From Nocardioides albus (GTDB lineage Bacteria > Actinomycetota > Actinomycetes > Propionibacteriales > Nocardioidaceae), in NCBI RefSeq assembly GCF_014648255.1, contig NZ_BMQT01000003.1, forward strand, positions 496,001 through 560,000: a DNA stretch of 64,000 nucleotides. Reading direction: 5' to 3'. The translations under genes and the position numbers were made by a program. Numbering within the stretch: the stretch's first letter is position 1; each line of letters begins with the position of its first letter. Below are positions 1-8,417 of this stretch, one piece after another. The notes beneath the pieces are model-generated. The model saw only the letters and a list, made by a program, of their open reading frames with translations, ran no database searches and was not told the origin of the DNA.

Positions 1-657
1 TTCGTCCTCCTCGGAGAGCTCCATCAGCGGCCGGTAGCGGACCTCGACCGGATACGTACGCCCGGAGACCTCGATGATCGGCGCGGGCTCGCCCGAGGCG
101 TCGGCGAAGTGGGCCGCGAACCGCTCCGGGTCGATCGTCGCGGAGGTGATGATCAGCTTCAGGTCCGGCCGACGCGGCAGCAGCCGGCGCAGGTAGCCGA
201 GCAGGAAGTCGATGTTCAGCGACCGCTCGTGGGCCTCGTCGATGATGATCGTGTCGTAGCGGCGCAGGTCGCGGTCGCGCTGGAGCTCGGCGAGCAGGAT
301 GCCGTCGGTCATCAGCTTGATCCGGGAGGCGGCCGAGGACTTGTCCATGAACCGCACCTGGTAGCCGACCAGGTCACCGAGCGAGGTGTTGAGCTCGGAG
401 GCGATCCGCTCGGCCACCGACCGTGCCGCGATCCGGCGCGGCTGGGTGTGCCCGATCAGACCGGCGGACCCGCGCCCGAGCTCCAGGCAGATCTTGGGCA
501 GCTGCGTCGTCTTCCCCGACCCGGTCTCGCCGGCGACGATCACGACCTGGTGGTCACGGATGGCCGCGGCGATGTCCTCGCGGCGCTGGGTGACCGGAAG
601 CTCGGCAGGGTAGGTGATCGCGACGGAGATGGCGGCGGGCTGATCGGACTCGGACAT
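1..657 (-). CDS. hrpA: ATP-dependent RNA helicase HrpA, N-terminal part (runs off window)
   Basis: The reading frame is open from the window edge to an ATG at 657 ([10 protein letters not shown]...), giving the first 219 residues of a DEAH-box helicase. The Walker A motif GETGSGKT is at about residues 43-50. A DEAH box ([10 protein letters not shown]) and the motif III-like ITSAT follow. These fit the HrpA family of 3'-5' RNA helicases, which are usually above 1200 residues, so most of the protein lies outside. Family members act in the cytoplasm on RNA-protein complexes. The neighbour on the right is divergent. The family call is firm; HrpA versus a related DEAH helicase rests on motif I and the N-terminus. 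Confidence 0.9.
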   Translation of the reverse strand, partial: MSESDQPAAISVAITYPAELPVTQRREDIAAAIRDHQVVIVAGETGSGKTTQLPKICLELGRGSAGLIGHTQPRRIAARSVAERIASELNTSLGDLVGYQVRFMDKSSAASRIKLMTDGILLAELQRDRDLRRYDTIIIDEAHERSLNIDFLLGYLRRLLPRRPDLKLIITSATIDPERFAAHFADASGEPAPIIEVSGRTYPVEVRYRPLMELSEEDE

Positions 658-786
658 GAGGTCACCCATTCTCCCCCGGCGTACCCCTCGACTGCACATC
701 GGTTTCTCCTGTGCCGCAGGCCGGGTTCCGTGGCTCATGGTGGCAGAGGAGGCTGGGTACTCCAGTTCGCGAAGGAGTTGGCCCCC

Positions 787-1791
787 ATGACCGAGACCCC
801 CACCGACCAGATCTTCCCCGACACCCCCGCCCGACCACCGTTCGATCCGGAGCTCGTGCCGGTCCTCGAGGCGGCACGGCAGGACGTGTCGACCTTCTCT
901 GCCGAGAACCTCGAGCTGATACGTCAGCTCAGCGCCGAGGGCCTGCCCGACGTGGAACCGGTGGACCTGACCGTGGGTGGTGCGATCAGGGTCGAGGAGC
1001 GTCAGGTCCCCGGCCCCGAGGGTGCGCCCGACGTCACCGTGCTGATCCTGAGCCCCGCCGTCGACGGGCCGCCGCGGACGGCGATCTACCACGTCCACGG
1101 CGGCGGCATGGTGATCGGAGACCGGCGGCTCGGCGTGGAGACCTTCCTCCCGTACGTCGCCGACGGCAACGCCGTCGTCGTGTCGGTGGAGTACCGCCTC
1201 GCCCCGGAGCATCCCGACCCAGCACCCGTGGAGGATTGCTACGCCGGCCTGGTCTGGACCGCCAAGAACGCAGCCGATCTCGGCGTCGACCCCGAGCGCA
1301 TCATGATCGCGGGGACGAGCGCCGGTGGTGGTCTCGCCGCCGGCACGGCGCTGATCGCCCGCGACCGGGCCTTCCCGAGACTGAGCCATCAGATCCTCAT
1401 CTGTCCGATGCTCGACGACCGGTTCGAGACCCACAGCAGCCGGATGCTCGACGACGAGGGGCTCTGGGACCGCAACGCCAACCTGTTCGGCTGGACGGCA
1501 CTGCTCGGCGACCGCCGCGGCGGCCCTGACGTGTCCCCGTACGCCGCGCCCGCACGCGCCGAGGACCTCACCGGCCTCCCCCGCACCTACATCGACACCG
1601 GCTCGGCGGAGACGTTCCGCGACGAGACGCTGACCTACGCACGCCGGCTCTCGGAGGCCGGAGTGAGCGTCGACCTCCACATGTGGGGCGGCGGGTTCCA
1701 CGGGTTCGACATGATGGCCGGGCACGCCGCGGTCTCGCGCGCCTCGGTGGCGACCCGTGACGAGTTCATCCGCAGAGCGCTCGAGGGCTGA
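787..1791 (+). CDS. Alpha/beta hydrolase of the HSL (hormone-sensitive lipase) family
   Basis: A 334-residue cytosolic esterase/lipase-like protein. The oxyanion-hole motif HGGG is at about 104-107, the nucleophile Ser178 lies in GTSAGG, and the catalytic His305 in GGFHGF. The acid position, usually Asp in DPLRDE, reads SAETFRDE here, so Glu275 probably replaces Asp. The ATG at 787 was chosen because AAGGAG lies about ten bases upstream; the frame stays open further upstream but that part reads as the antisense of the helicase. The natural substrate cannot be read from sequence; short-chain esters are typical of the family. Confidence 0.85.
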   Translation: MTETPTDQIFPDTPARPPFDPELVPVLEAARQDVSTFSAENLELIRQLSAEGLPDVEPVDLTVGGAIRVEERQVPGPEGAPDVTVLILSPAVDGPPRTAIYHVHGGGMVIGDRRLGVETFLPYVADGNAVVVSVEYRLAPEHPDPAPVEDCYAGLVWTAKNAADLGVDPERIMIAGTSAGGGLAAGTALIARDRAFPRLSHQILICPMLDDRFETHSSRMLDDEGLWDRNANLFGWTALLGDRRGGPDVSPYAAPARAEDLTGLPRTYIDTGSAETFRDETLTYARRLSEAGVSVDLHMWGGGFHGFDMMAGHAAVSRASVATRDEFIRRALEG

Positions 1792-1841
1792 TCCGATGGT
1801 CGTGCCGGGCGCCGAGCTAGGCGAGTCTTGGTCCGGCCGCC

Positions 1842-1847
1842 TAGATT
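1842..1847 (+). promoter_or_regulatory. Candidate -10 box for a leaderless transcript
   Basis: TAGATT fits the actinobacterial TANNNT -10 pattern and ends 8 bases before the ATG at 1856. Transcription would begin at or next to the start codon, and no Shine-Dalgarno sequence is present. No convincing -35 is visible. Confidence 0.45.
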
Positions 1848-1855
1848 ATGTCCCC

Positions 1856-2047
1856 ATGACCGGGGAGCCGAGCGAGATCGAGGTCCAGGATGCGCTGCGT
1901 GCGCTCCGCGGAGAGGACGAGACCCTGAACGAGCGGTCGGTACAGACCGTCCTCGACCTCCATCGGCTGCGCGATGCGCTGACCCGTTTCGGCGACGAGG
2001 AGCCCTCCGGAGACACCCGACCGGCGCGGGACAGGCTCCGATTCTGA
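1856..2047 (+). CDS. Small hypothetical protein (63 aa)
   Basis: This reads MTGEPSEIEVQDALRALRGE... and is an acidic, probably helical protein with no recognised domain or membrane segment. The ATG at 1856 directly follows a TAGATT -10 box, so the gene may be leaderless. It lies 60 bases upstream of citrate synthase on the same strand, which suggests cotranscription, but no functional link can be drawn. Coding is supported by codon-position GC bias and the well-placed promoter rather than by homology. Confidence 0.55.
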   Translation: MTGEPSEIEVQDALRALRGEDETLNERSVQTVLDLHRLRDALTRFGDEEPSGDTRPARDRLRF

Positions 2048-2107
2048 GCCGAATTCGGCCAATGGGTGGGACGCCGAGTTACGAAGGTGATTTCAAGAGG
2101 GTTACCG

Positions 2108-3406
2108 TTGCTGATCGTGACCGAATCTCTAACAGTGCGTGACAACCGCACCGGGGTGGAGTACGACATCCCGATCACCGACGGCACCATCCGCGCCGCC
2201 GACCTGGGGAAGATCAAGGCCTCTGAGGACAACCCTGGCCTGGCCGTCTACGACCCGGGCTTCGTCAACACCGCCTCGTGCCGATCTTCCGTCACCTATA
2301 TCGACGGCGACAAGGGCGTGCTCGAGTATCGGGGCTATCCGATCGAGCAGCTCGCGGAGAAGTCCAGCTTCCTCGAGGTCTCCTACCTCCTGGTCCACGG
2401 CGCGCTGCCGACCAAGGAGGAGTACGACGCGTGGGTGCACGAGATCACCTTCCACACGTTCGTGCACGAGAACATCAAGGAGTTCATGCAGGGCTTCCGC
2501 TATGACGCCCACCCGATGGGCATGCTCATGGCGTCGGTCGGTGCGATGTCGACGTTCTACCCGGACGCCGCGAACATCTCCGACCCCGACAACCGTCGCC
2601 TGCAGATCATCCGGTTGATCGCCAAGATGCCGACGCTGGGCGCGTGGGCGTTCCGCCACGCCCAGGGCAAGCCGTACGTCTACCCCGACAACGACCTGTC
2701 CTACACCGGCAACTTCCTCTCGATGCTCTTCAAGATGAGCGAGAGCAAGTACGCCTCGGACGACCGCATCGAGAAGGCGCTCGACACGCTCTTCATCCTG
2801 CACGCCGACCACGAGCAGAACGCCTCCGCGAACGCGGTGCGCTCGGTCGGCTCGACGCAGGTCGACCCCTACTCCTCGGTCGCTGCCGGCGTCGGCGCTC
2901 TCTTCGGCCCGCTCCACGGCGGCGCCAACGAGGCCGTGCTCCGGATGCTGCGCCGCATCGGCAAGGTGGAGAACATCCCCGCCTTCATCGAGGGCGTCAA
3001 GGCCGGCAACGAGCGGCTGATGGGCTTCGGCCACCGGGTCTACAAGAACTACGACCCGCGCGCGACGATCATCAAGCAGCAGGCGCTCAACGTCTTCGAG
3101 GTCACGGGCACCAACCCGCTGCTCAACATCGCGATGGAGCTGGAGAAGATCGCGCTCGAGGACGAATACTTCGTCAAGCGCAAGCTCTACCCGAACGTCG
3201 ACTTCTACTCCGGCCTGATCTACGAGGCCCTGGAGTTCCCGCCGGAGATGTTCACCGTGCTGTTCGCCATCGGGCGTACGCCGGGCTGGCTCTCCCAGTG
3301 GCTGGAGCTCGTCCAGGACAAGGAGCAGAAGATCGCCCGACCGAAGCAGATCTACACCGGCGAGCGCGGACTCACCTTCGTCCCGCGCGACGTCCGCTGG
3401 GCGTGA
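2108..3406 (+). CDS. gltA: Citrate synthase
   Basis: Condenses acetyl-CoA and oxaloacetate to citrate in the cytosolic TCA cycle. The 432 residues match the hexameric type II bacterial enzyme. The catalytic triad is visible: His270 in PLHGGANEA, His309 in GFGHRVYKNYDPRA and Asp365 in DFYSGL. HADHEQNAS lies at about 232-240. AGAGGG at 2096-2101 sits six bases before TTG 2108, favouring that start. A GTG at 2117 (VTESLTVRDN) is the alternative, closer to the usual N-terminus of the family. The HAD gene overlaps its stop codon by four bases. Confidence 0.95.
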   Translation: MLIVTESLTVRDNRTGVEYDIPITDGTIRAADLGKIKASEDNPGLAVYDPGFVNTASCRSSVTYIDGDKGVLEYRGYPIEQLAEKSSFLEVSYLLVHGALPTKEEYDAWVHEITFHTFVHENIKEFMQGFRYDAHPMGMLMASVGAMSTFYPDAANISDPDNRRLQIIRLIAKMPTLGAWAFRHAQGKPYVYPDNDLSYTGNFLSMLFKMSESKYASDDRIEKALDTLFILHADHEQNASANAVRSVGSTQVDPYSSVAAGVGALFGPLHGGANEAVLRMLRRIGKVENIPAFIEGVKAGNERLMGFGHRVYKNYDPRATIIKQQALNVFEVTGTNPLLNIAMELEKIALEDEYFVKRKLYPNVDFYSGLIYEALEFPPEMFTVLFAIGRTPGWLSQWLELVQDKEQKIARPKQIYTGERGLTFVPRDVRWA

Positions 3407-4059
3407 CCGACCTCCCGGTGGTCGAGCCCGTCGAGACCCAGACCCCGTCCACCCCCGCGGTGGACGGGGTCGTGTGGGATTTCGGGAACGTTCTGATCCG
3501 CTGGGACCCGCTCCCGGCGATCGCGGCCGGAGTCGGGGACGCCGACGCCCGCAGGTTCATGGAGTCCTTCGACTTCGGGTCGTGGAACCACGTCCAGGAC
3601 GCCGGCCGCACCTGGGCCCAGGCCCTCACCGTCCTCGAGACGGAAGCACCCGAGTGGCTCGCGGCCGGAGCGGCGTATGTCGACAACTTCCCGCTCTCCT
3701 TGTTGGGGCCGGTCCCCGGCACCCATGAGCTGGTCCGCGAGCTCGACGCCGCCGGAGTCGTGCAGCTCGGACTGACCAACTGGTCGGCCGAGCTCTATCC
3801 GCATGCTCCGGCGACGTACGACGTGATCGGGCTGCTCCGCGACGTCGTCATCTCCGGGCAGGAGAGCCTGGCCAAGCCCGACCCGGCGATCTACCAGCTC
3901 GCCGCCGAGCGCGCCGGGATGCCGCTGGACCGGCTGGCCTTCATCGACGACAGCATCGCCAACGTGGCCGCCGCCGCGGCGCTCGGCATGCAAGCGTTCC
4001 AGTTCACCGGGGCCGAGCAGCTCCGCCGCGACCTCCGCTCCCTAGGTCTGCCCACCTAG
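3403..4059 (+). CDS. HAD-superfamily hydrolase
   Basis: A 218-residue protein of the haloacid dehalogenase-like superfamily, subfamily IA. Motif I is VVWDFGNVLIRWD near residue 28, motif II LTNWS, motif III Lys in KPDPAIY and motif IV FIDDS. Members hydrolyse phosphate esters or C-halogen bonds. The GTG start overlaps the citrate synthase stop (GTGA), implying translational coupling. The first 20 or so residues (TDLPVVEPVETQTPSTP) are encoded by a repeat-like sequence and look dispensable. The substrate is unknown. Confidence 0.85.
   Translation: MTDLPVVEPVETQTPSTPAVDGVVWDFGNVLIRWDPLPAIAAGVGDADARRFMESFDFGSWNHVQDAGRTWAQALTVLETEAPEWLAAGAAYVDNFPLSLLGPVPGTHELVRELDAAGVVQLGLTNWSAELYPHAPATYDVIGLLRDVVISGQESLAKPDPAIYQLAAERAGMPLDRLAFIDDSIANVAAAAALGMQAFQFTGAEQLRRDLRSLGLPT
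3417..3438 (+). repeat. REP-like imperfect palindrome inside the 5' end of the HAD gene
   Basis: The 22 bases consist of GGTGGTCGAG, CCC and GTCGAGACC, two TCGA-centred half-sites in opposite orientation. The element is translated as VVEPVET. Similar palindromic elements are common in high-GC actinobacteria, as I recall. No second copy was noticed in the window, so repeat status is inferred. Confidence 0.4.
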
Positions 4060-4108
4060 TCAGTTCTTGGCGCCGAGAAGTCGATTCTTGACGCCGAGAA
4101 GTCAGTTC
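4059..4108 (+). repeat. 21-nt tandem repeat, left array
   Basis: Two full and one partial copy of a 21-base unit begin at 4059, 4080 and 4101 (GTCAGTTCTTGGCGCCGAGAA type). The first copy overlaps the stop codon of the HAD gene. Related units lie at 4142-4210 in reverse orientation and at 45383-45461. Confidence 0.75.
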
Positions 4109-4141
4109 GTGGAGGCGGTCGCGATCTAGGCCGGCGTACCG

Positions 4142-4210
4142 ACGAGCCTCGGCGTGAAACTGACGCCTCGACGTCAGAAAGTGACGCCTCGGCGTCAGAA
4201 GAGTGACGCC
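4142..4210 (-). repeat. 21-nt tandem repeat, right array (inverted relative to the left array)
   Basis: On the minus strand, units beginning GGCGTCAC occur at 4210 and 4188 with a shortened third copy. They match the left array at about two thirds of positions. The two opposed arrays fill the gap between convergent genes and could pair as a long stem in RNA, so they may also act as a bidirectional terminator. Confidence 0.65.
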
Positions 4211-5439
4211 TACTCGGGCGCGCGTTCGAGGCGACGTACGCCCGCGAAGGAGATCGACATCAGGGCGGCGCCGGAGATCACCGCGGCGACCACGAACAGC
4301 CAGGTGTCGAAGCCCACCGCGACGGCGACCGGGCCGACGAGTGCGAGCCCGAGGGGACGGGCGACGAACGAGCCGACGATGTCGAAGGAGTAGACCCGGG
4401 AGAGCTTCTCCTCGGGGATCTCCTGCTGGATCGCGATCTGCCAGAAGATGTCGAAGACCTGCAGACCGAACCCATGCAGGAAGGCGCCGAGAAGGATCGG
4501 CCAGAGCGTGTCGGAGACCGCCATCGAGATCGGGAAGAGGCCGGTCATCGCAAGGAAGAGCACACCGACGGAGAGCAGCCGGCGCGGGCGGAACCTCAGG
4601 CAGAACAGGCCGCCGACGAAGAAGCCCGCCATCAGGGCCGCGAGCGCGAAGCCCCACGACGCCCGGCCGATGCCCTCGCCGACAACGATCGGGCCGAGCA
4701 CGCTGTGTGCTCCCGACCAGAACAGGTGGTAGAGCAGCGCCTGCAGGATGAGGAACCACAGCCACGAGTGCCGCATCACCTCGCGGAAGCCTTCGGCGAG
4801 GTCGCCGAGCATCGAGGCCTTGTGGGGCGGGCGCTCATGGGGAACCCGCATCCCGGCGTAGGCGACGGCGGCGATGGCGAAGGTGAGCGCGTCGACCATG
4901 ATCGCCCAGCCTGATCCCACCGCGGCGACGAGCACACCGCCGAGGGCGTAGCCGACGGTCGAGGCGGTGGTCTGTAGCAGCGACCGGAGCGAGACGGCGG
5001 CACCGAGATCCTCCGCGGGCACGACCACCTTGGTCATCGCCATCGCCGAGGGCTGGTTGAGCGCCGCGACGATGCCCGCGAGGCCCCCCATCACCGCTAT
5101 CGACGGGATCGTCGCGATGCCGAGGATCACCGTCGCCGCCAGCGATCCGATCACGACCGCGCTGACCGCCGCCGTGCCCTCCATCATGAGCTTGCGCGAG
5201 ACCCGGTCACCGAGCACTCCTCCGGCCAGCGTGGTCACCACCTGGCAGGTCGCGAAGATGGCCTCCACGATGCCCAACTGGGTGACGGTGCCCCCGAGGT
5301 CGAGCACCGCGAACGCGAGCGCGATCGGGGTGATCGCGTTGCCCAGCGACGAGGACGCCGTCCCGGTCACGAGCCGGCGGAAGTTGGGATGCCTCAGCGG
5401 CGAACGACTCGTAGTCGGTGGTTCGGTCGTGGCGGTCAT
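4210..5439 (-). CDS. MFS transporter (EntS-like MFS_3 type)
   Basis: A 409-residue integral membrane protein with about 12 hydrophobic segments. The N-terminal RHPNFRRLVTG and the loop GVLGDRVSRKLMM after the second or third helix are typical of the MFS_3 efflux group. Proteins of this group export drugs or siderophores using the proton gradient. It is divergent from a MarR regulator at 5511, with a palindrome-rich intergenic region between them, so it is probably repressed by that protein. The substrate cannot be predicted. Confidence 0.85.
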   Translation of the reverse strand: MTATTEPPTTSRSPLRHPNFRRLVTGTASSSLGNAITPIALAFAVLDLGGTVTQLGIVEAIFATCQVVTTLAGGVLGDRVSRKLMMEGTAAVSAVVIGSLAATVILGIATIPSIAVMGGLAGIVAALNQPSAMAMTKVVVPAEDLGAAVSLRSLLQTTASTVGYALGGVLVAAVGSGWAIMVDALTFAIAAVAYAGMRVPHERPPHKASMLGDLAEGFREVMRHSWLWFLILQALLYHLFWSGAHSVLGPIVVGEGIGRASWGFALAALMAGFFVGGLFCLRFRPRRLLSVGVLFLAMTGLFPISMAVSDTLWPILLGAFLHGFGLQVFDIFWQIAIQQEIPEEKLSRVYSFDIVGSFVARPLGLALVGPVAVAVGFDTWLFVVAAVISGAALMSISFAGVRRLERAPE

Positions 5440-5444
5440 ACCAA

Positions 5445-5473
5445 CGAAGATACTTCGTCAGCGAACTATTCGC
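5445..5473. promoter_or_regulatory. Two adjacent palindromic operators between MFS and marR
   Basis: CGAAG-ATA-CTTCG (5445-5457) and GCGAA-CTA-TTCGC (5461-5473) are each perfect 13-base inverted repeats. A further GCGAA half-site starts at 5477 and another occurs in GAGCGAAA near 5490. They lie between the divergent MFS and MarR start codons and are the obvious binding sites for the MarR dimer. Confidence 0.7.
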
Positions 5474-5510
5474 CAGCGAATTATCAGTGAGCGAAAGGTA
5501 GGCTCGGATC

Positions 5511-6050
5511 ATGTCCGAGTTGCAACCCCCTGAGACGTCCGGCGATGACCTTGCTGAAGACGAGGCCGACCGTCACGTGGCTCGTTGGCGCGACCACTGG
5601 ATCGACATCGACTTCGACGACGAGATCGAGGCGATCACCGTGCGGATCGGAACCATCTCGAAGTTCTTCAACGACGCCCGTGCCGCTGCGGCGAGGGAGG
5701 TCGGCCTCGCCGACTTCGAGTACAAGACGCTTCACGACCTGATGATCCGTGACACCCCCGGGCACGCCTCCCCCACGGCCCTCGCGAAGGATCTTGGGAT
5801 CAGCCCCGCCGGGATGACGGGGCGGCTCGACAGCATGGAGAAGGCCGGGTGGCTGCGGCGTACGGCATCGGTCGAGGACCGCCGCAAGATCAGCGTCGAG
5901 GCGACCAAGGCCGGTATCGAGATCTGGCGGCGGGCGATGGACTTGCGCGGTGAGGCCGAGACCAGGCTGCTGGAGACCCTGAGCCCGGAGCGGCGTACGG
6001 ACCTGGCGGAGCTGCTCAAGCAGGTGACCCTCCGGATCGAGGCTGACTGA
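5511..6050 (+). CDS. MarR-family transcriptional regulator
   Basis: A 179-residue winged-helix regulator. The recognition region is visible as SPTALAKDLGISPAGMTGRLDSMEKAGWLRR, followed by the wing SVEDRRKISVEATKAG and a C-terminal dimerisation helix. An acidic N-terminal extension of about 50 residues precedes the domain. Divergence from an MFS exporter with palindromes between them suggests a ligand-relieved repressor of efflux and of itself. The ATG at 5511 has GAAAGG upstream. Confidence 0.9.
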   Translation: MSELQPPETSGDDLAEDEADRHVARWRDHWIDIDFDDEIEAITVRIGTISKFFNDARAAAAREVGLADFEYKTLHDLMIRDTPGHASPTALAKDLGISPAGMTGRLDSMEKAGWLRRTASVEDRRKISVEATKAGIEIWRRAMDLRGEAETRLLETLSPERRTDLAELLKQVTLRIEAD

Positions 6051-6133
6051 GCCCCCGAGAGGTCGAGTTTCTCTTCGGTGCCACATAGCCCCGTCTCAGC
6101 CGGCTCACAGGGACGCTGGTCAGACTCGAGGAC

Positions 6134-7405
6134 ATGACCGAACTTCCTTCTCAGCAGCCGAGTGGGACCCCGCCTCAGTGGACTCCCCCGGCTCCCACCC
6201 AACCTCTCGCCGGCCCGTCCACGCCCCCGCCGGCCCAGACCGCCGTCATGCCGGCCACGCCCGGTGCGCCTTGGGCCCACGGGGCGCCCGTCAAGAAGCG
6301 CGCTGCTGGCCGAGCCGGTCTCGTCGCCGCCGTCCTCGCCGGGGCGCTGGTCGCCGGTGGCACGGCAGGCGTCGGCGGTGCAGCGATCTACGACGCCCTC
6401 GCCGGTGACGGCATCGGTGGCGGGGCGAACACCCCGGCCACCTCGCAGGTCGTCGACGCGAAGGCCCCCGAGGGCAGCATCGAGAAGGTCTCTGCCAAGG
6501 TGCTCCCCTCCGTGGTGAAGATCGAGGTCACCTCCCAGCAGGGCTCGGGCTCCGGCTCCGGGGTCGTCATCTCCTCCGACGGCACGATCCTGACCAACAA
6601 CCACGTCGTCGAGCTGGCCGCCAACGGCGGCACCGTGACAGTCGACTTCAACGACGGTACGTCGGCCTCCGCCGAGGTCCTCGGCACCGACCCGCTCACC
6701 GACACCGCCGTGATCAAGGCGAAAGGCGTCTCCGACCTGACCCCGATCACGATCGGCAAGTCCGACAACCTCACCGTCGGCCAGAGCGTCGTGGCGATCG
6801 GCTCCCCCTTCGGGCTCGACCAGACGGTGACCACCGGTATCGTCAGCGCGCTCGACCGTCCGGTCAACGTCGGTGTCGACCAGAGCGGCGCGGCGACCGT
6901 CTACCCCGCCGTGCAGACCGACGCGGCGATCAACCCGGGCAACTCGGGTGGCGCACTCGTCGACCTCAACGGGAACCTCGTCGGCATCAACGCCTCGATC
7001 CGCTCCACCTCGGGCGGGGAGGGCCAGGACGCCGGCTCGATCGGCATCGGGTTCGCCATCCCGATCGACGAGATCCGCCCGATCGTCGACCAGCTCGAGA
7101 AGGGCGAGAAGGCCACCCACGCACAGTTCGGCATCTCGGTCTCCGACACCCCCGCCGCCCAGAACGGCCAGACCTCGGTCACCGGGGCACAAGTCCAGGA
7201 GGTCGGCGCAGGCAGCACCGCCGAGAAGGCCGGCCTCGAGAAGGGCGACATCATCACGAAGGTCGACGACCACATCATCACCGGCTCCGACTCGCTCGTG
7301 GCGACCGTCCGCTCCTACCGTCCCGATGACGAGGTCGAGGTCACCTGGTCACGCAACGGCGAGGAGCAGACCGCGAAGGTCACCCTGGACTCCGACGCCA
7401 AATAA
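6134..7405 (+). CDS. HtrA/DegP-like serine protease, membrane-anchored, with PDZ domain
   Basis: 423 residues. A Pro/Gln/Thr-rich cytoplasmic N-terminus (1-52) is followed by one membrane segment (about 61-85), a trypsin-like domain and a C-terminal PDZ domain (about 333-418). The catalytic triad is His157 in TNNHVV, Asp190 in DPLTDTAV and Ser271 in NPGNSGGAL. This architecture matches actinobacterial PepD/HtrA envelope quality-control proteases acting outside the membrane. It stands alone after marR, with 83 bases between, and ends at a strong hairpin. Confidence 0.92.
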   Translation: MTELPSQQPSGTPPQWTPPAPTQPLAGPSTPPPAQTAVMPATPGAPWAHGAPVKKRAAGRAGLVAAVLAGALVAGGTAGVGGAAIYDALAGDGIGGGANTPATSQVVDAKAPEGSIEKVSAKVLPSVVKIEVTSQQGSGSGSGVVISSDGTILTNNHVVELAANGGTVTVDFNDGTSASAEVLGTDPLTDTAVIKAKGVSDLTPITIGKSDNLTVGQSVVAIGSPFGLDQTVTTGIVSALDRPVNVGVDQSGAATVYPAVQTDAAINPGNSGGALVDLNGNLVGINASIRSTSGGEGQDAGSIGIGFAIPIDEIRPIVDQLEKGEKATHAQFGISVSDTPAAQNGQTSVTGAQVQEVGAGSTAEKAGLEKGDIITKVDDHIITGSDSLVATVRSYRPDDEVEVTWSRNGEEQTAKVTLDSDAK

Positions 7406-7411
7406 CCCGCA

Positions 7412-7455
7412 GTGTGCTGCCAGAGGTGCGCTATGCCGCACTCCTGGCAGCACAC
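7412..7455. terminator. 44-nt palindromic element, copy 1
   Basis: GTGTGCTGCCAG at 7412-7423 pairs exactly with CTGGCAGCACAC at 7444-7455; the inner stem has a few mismatches and the loop is TATG. It lies between the convergent protease and DUF559 genes and could terminate both. It is nearly the same sequence as the element at 8418-8461. Confidence 0.75.
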
Positions 7456-7462
7456 CGCCATT

Positions 7463-8380
7463 TCAGGCGGCCTTTGGCACGCCTAGCCGCTGCAAGTCTC
7501 GGACCAATCGCTGTGGCTCGTCGCGGATCTCGCGTGTTGTGCATCGGATGATGACACGATCCGGCGCGGACAGGGCGCGCTGCCGAGCGAGATCGTCCTC
7601 CCAGTGCTCCACCTCCATGTGGAAGCCGCCGTCTATCTCGAGCACGAGCAACCGTCCGTCGGGAAGCGGCCACTCGCAGTCGGTGTAGCGCACCCTGCCG
7701 TCGCTGTCGCGCCGTTTCGTCTGCTGCGCCGGTCGGGCGATCCCGAACCGGCGGCACAGCCTCCTGAGCTCCATCTCCGACAGCGACTGAGCGCCCTCGC
7801 TCATCTCAGCCAGAGCCCCTCGGAACAGCGGAGCCTTCCGCAACGGCTTGAGGTCCCTGAGCCAGGCGGCGAGCGACTCCGGAGTCGTCAACCGCTGCTG
7901 GACCAGCGCGGCGAGGATCCCCTGCGACGTACGGTCGCTCCGTTCCTGAGCCGCCCACATCAGGGCCGCTGGTTCCAGCCTCATCAGCGGCAGCTCGCTC
8001 GACGTCGACCTGAACGAGTCGATCGCCTTCCGGGTGCGCACGAAGTCGATGCCGTCGATCGGCTCCTGGATGTCGTCGCCGTACGGGACGAGCACCGTGA
8101 TCGTCTCGCGGTGCCAGTTGGCCAGCCCGTGCACTTCGGCAGCGGTGAGACCACCGACCAACGCCCGCGGCCCACCCTGGAGCACGCCCAGCCACATGAG
8201 CTGGTCGCGGGACATCGACCCCGTGAAGGTGCTGATCACGGTCGAAGACCGCTCCACCCACCGCTCCGCGGCAAGCTGGTTGCGCACGCGCCACCGTGAG
8301 ATCCCGAGCGCACGCAGCTGCGCCCGCGTGATCAGCCCGAGCTGCCGCCCCGCCAAGAGGCGCACGTCAGAAGTAGCCAT
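7463..8380 (-). CDS. AbiEi-like winged-helix protein fused to a DUF559 nuclease-like domain
   Basis: 305 residues from the ATG at 8380 (MATSDVRLLA); the frame upstream runs into a palindrome and is unlikely to be coding. The N-terminus (GQLGLITRAQLRALGISRW, about 11-30) resembles the winged-helix start of AbiEi-type antitoxins. The C-terminus matches DUF559, a Vsr-like PD-(D/E)XK fold: Asp234 in YTDCEWPLPDG and Glu248/Asp250 in VLEIDGGFH, with His254. Such proteins are common and mostly uncharacterised in actinobacteria. The gene is bracketed by two copies of a 44-nt palindrome. Nuclease activity is inferred from the fold only. Confidence 0.75.
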   Translation of the reverse strand: MATSDVRLLAGRQLGLITRAQLRALGISRWRVRNQLAAERWVERSSTVISTFTGSMSRDQLMWLGVLQGGPRALVGGLTAAEVHGLANWHRETITVLVPYGDDIQEPIDGIDFVRTRKAIDSFRSTSSELPLMRLEPAALMWAAQERSDRTSQGILAALVQQRLTTPESLAAWLRDLKPLRKAPLFRGALAEMSEGAQSLSEMELRRLCRRFGIARPAQQTKRRDSDGRVRYTDCEWPLPDGRLLVLEIDGGFHMEVEHWEDDLARQRALSAPDRVIIRCTTREIRDEPQRLVRDLQRLGVPKAA

Positions 8381-8417
8381 GCCACGAACGCTCCCAGAAC
8401 CCACCGACATTTCCGCG

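Noticed and set aside
109..786. Long open frame upstream of the first hydrolase
   Set aside because: It is the antisense of the HrpA helicase, in which the Walker A and DEAH motifs are clear; the Shine-Dalgarno supports the ATG at 787.
3601..3601. CRISPR-like arrays from the tandem repeats at 4059 and 45383
   Set aside because: The units are contiguous without unique spacers, and no cas genes are present.
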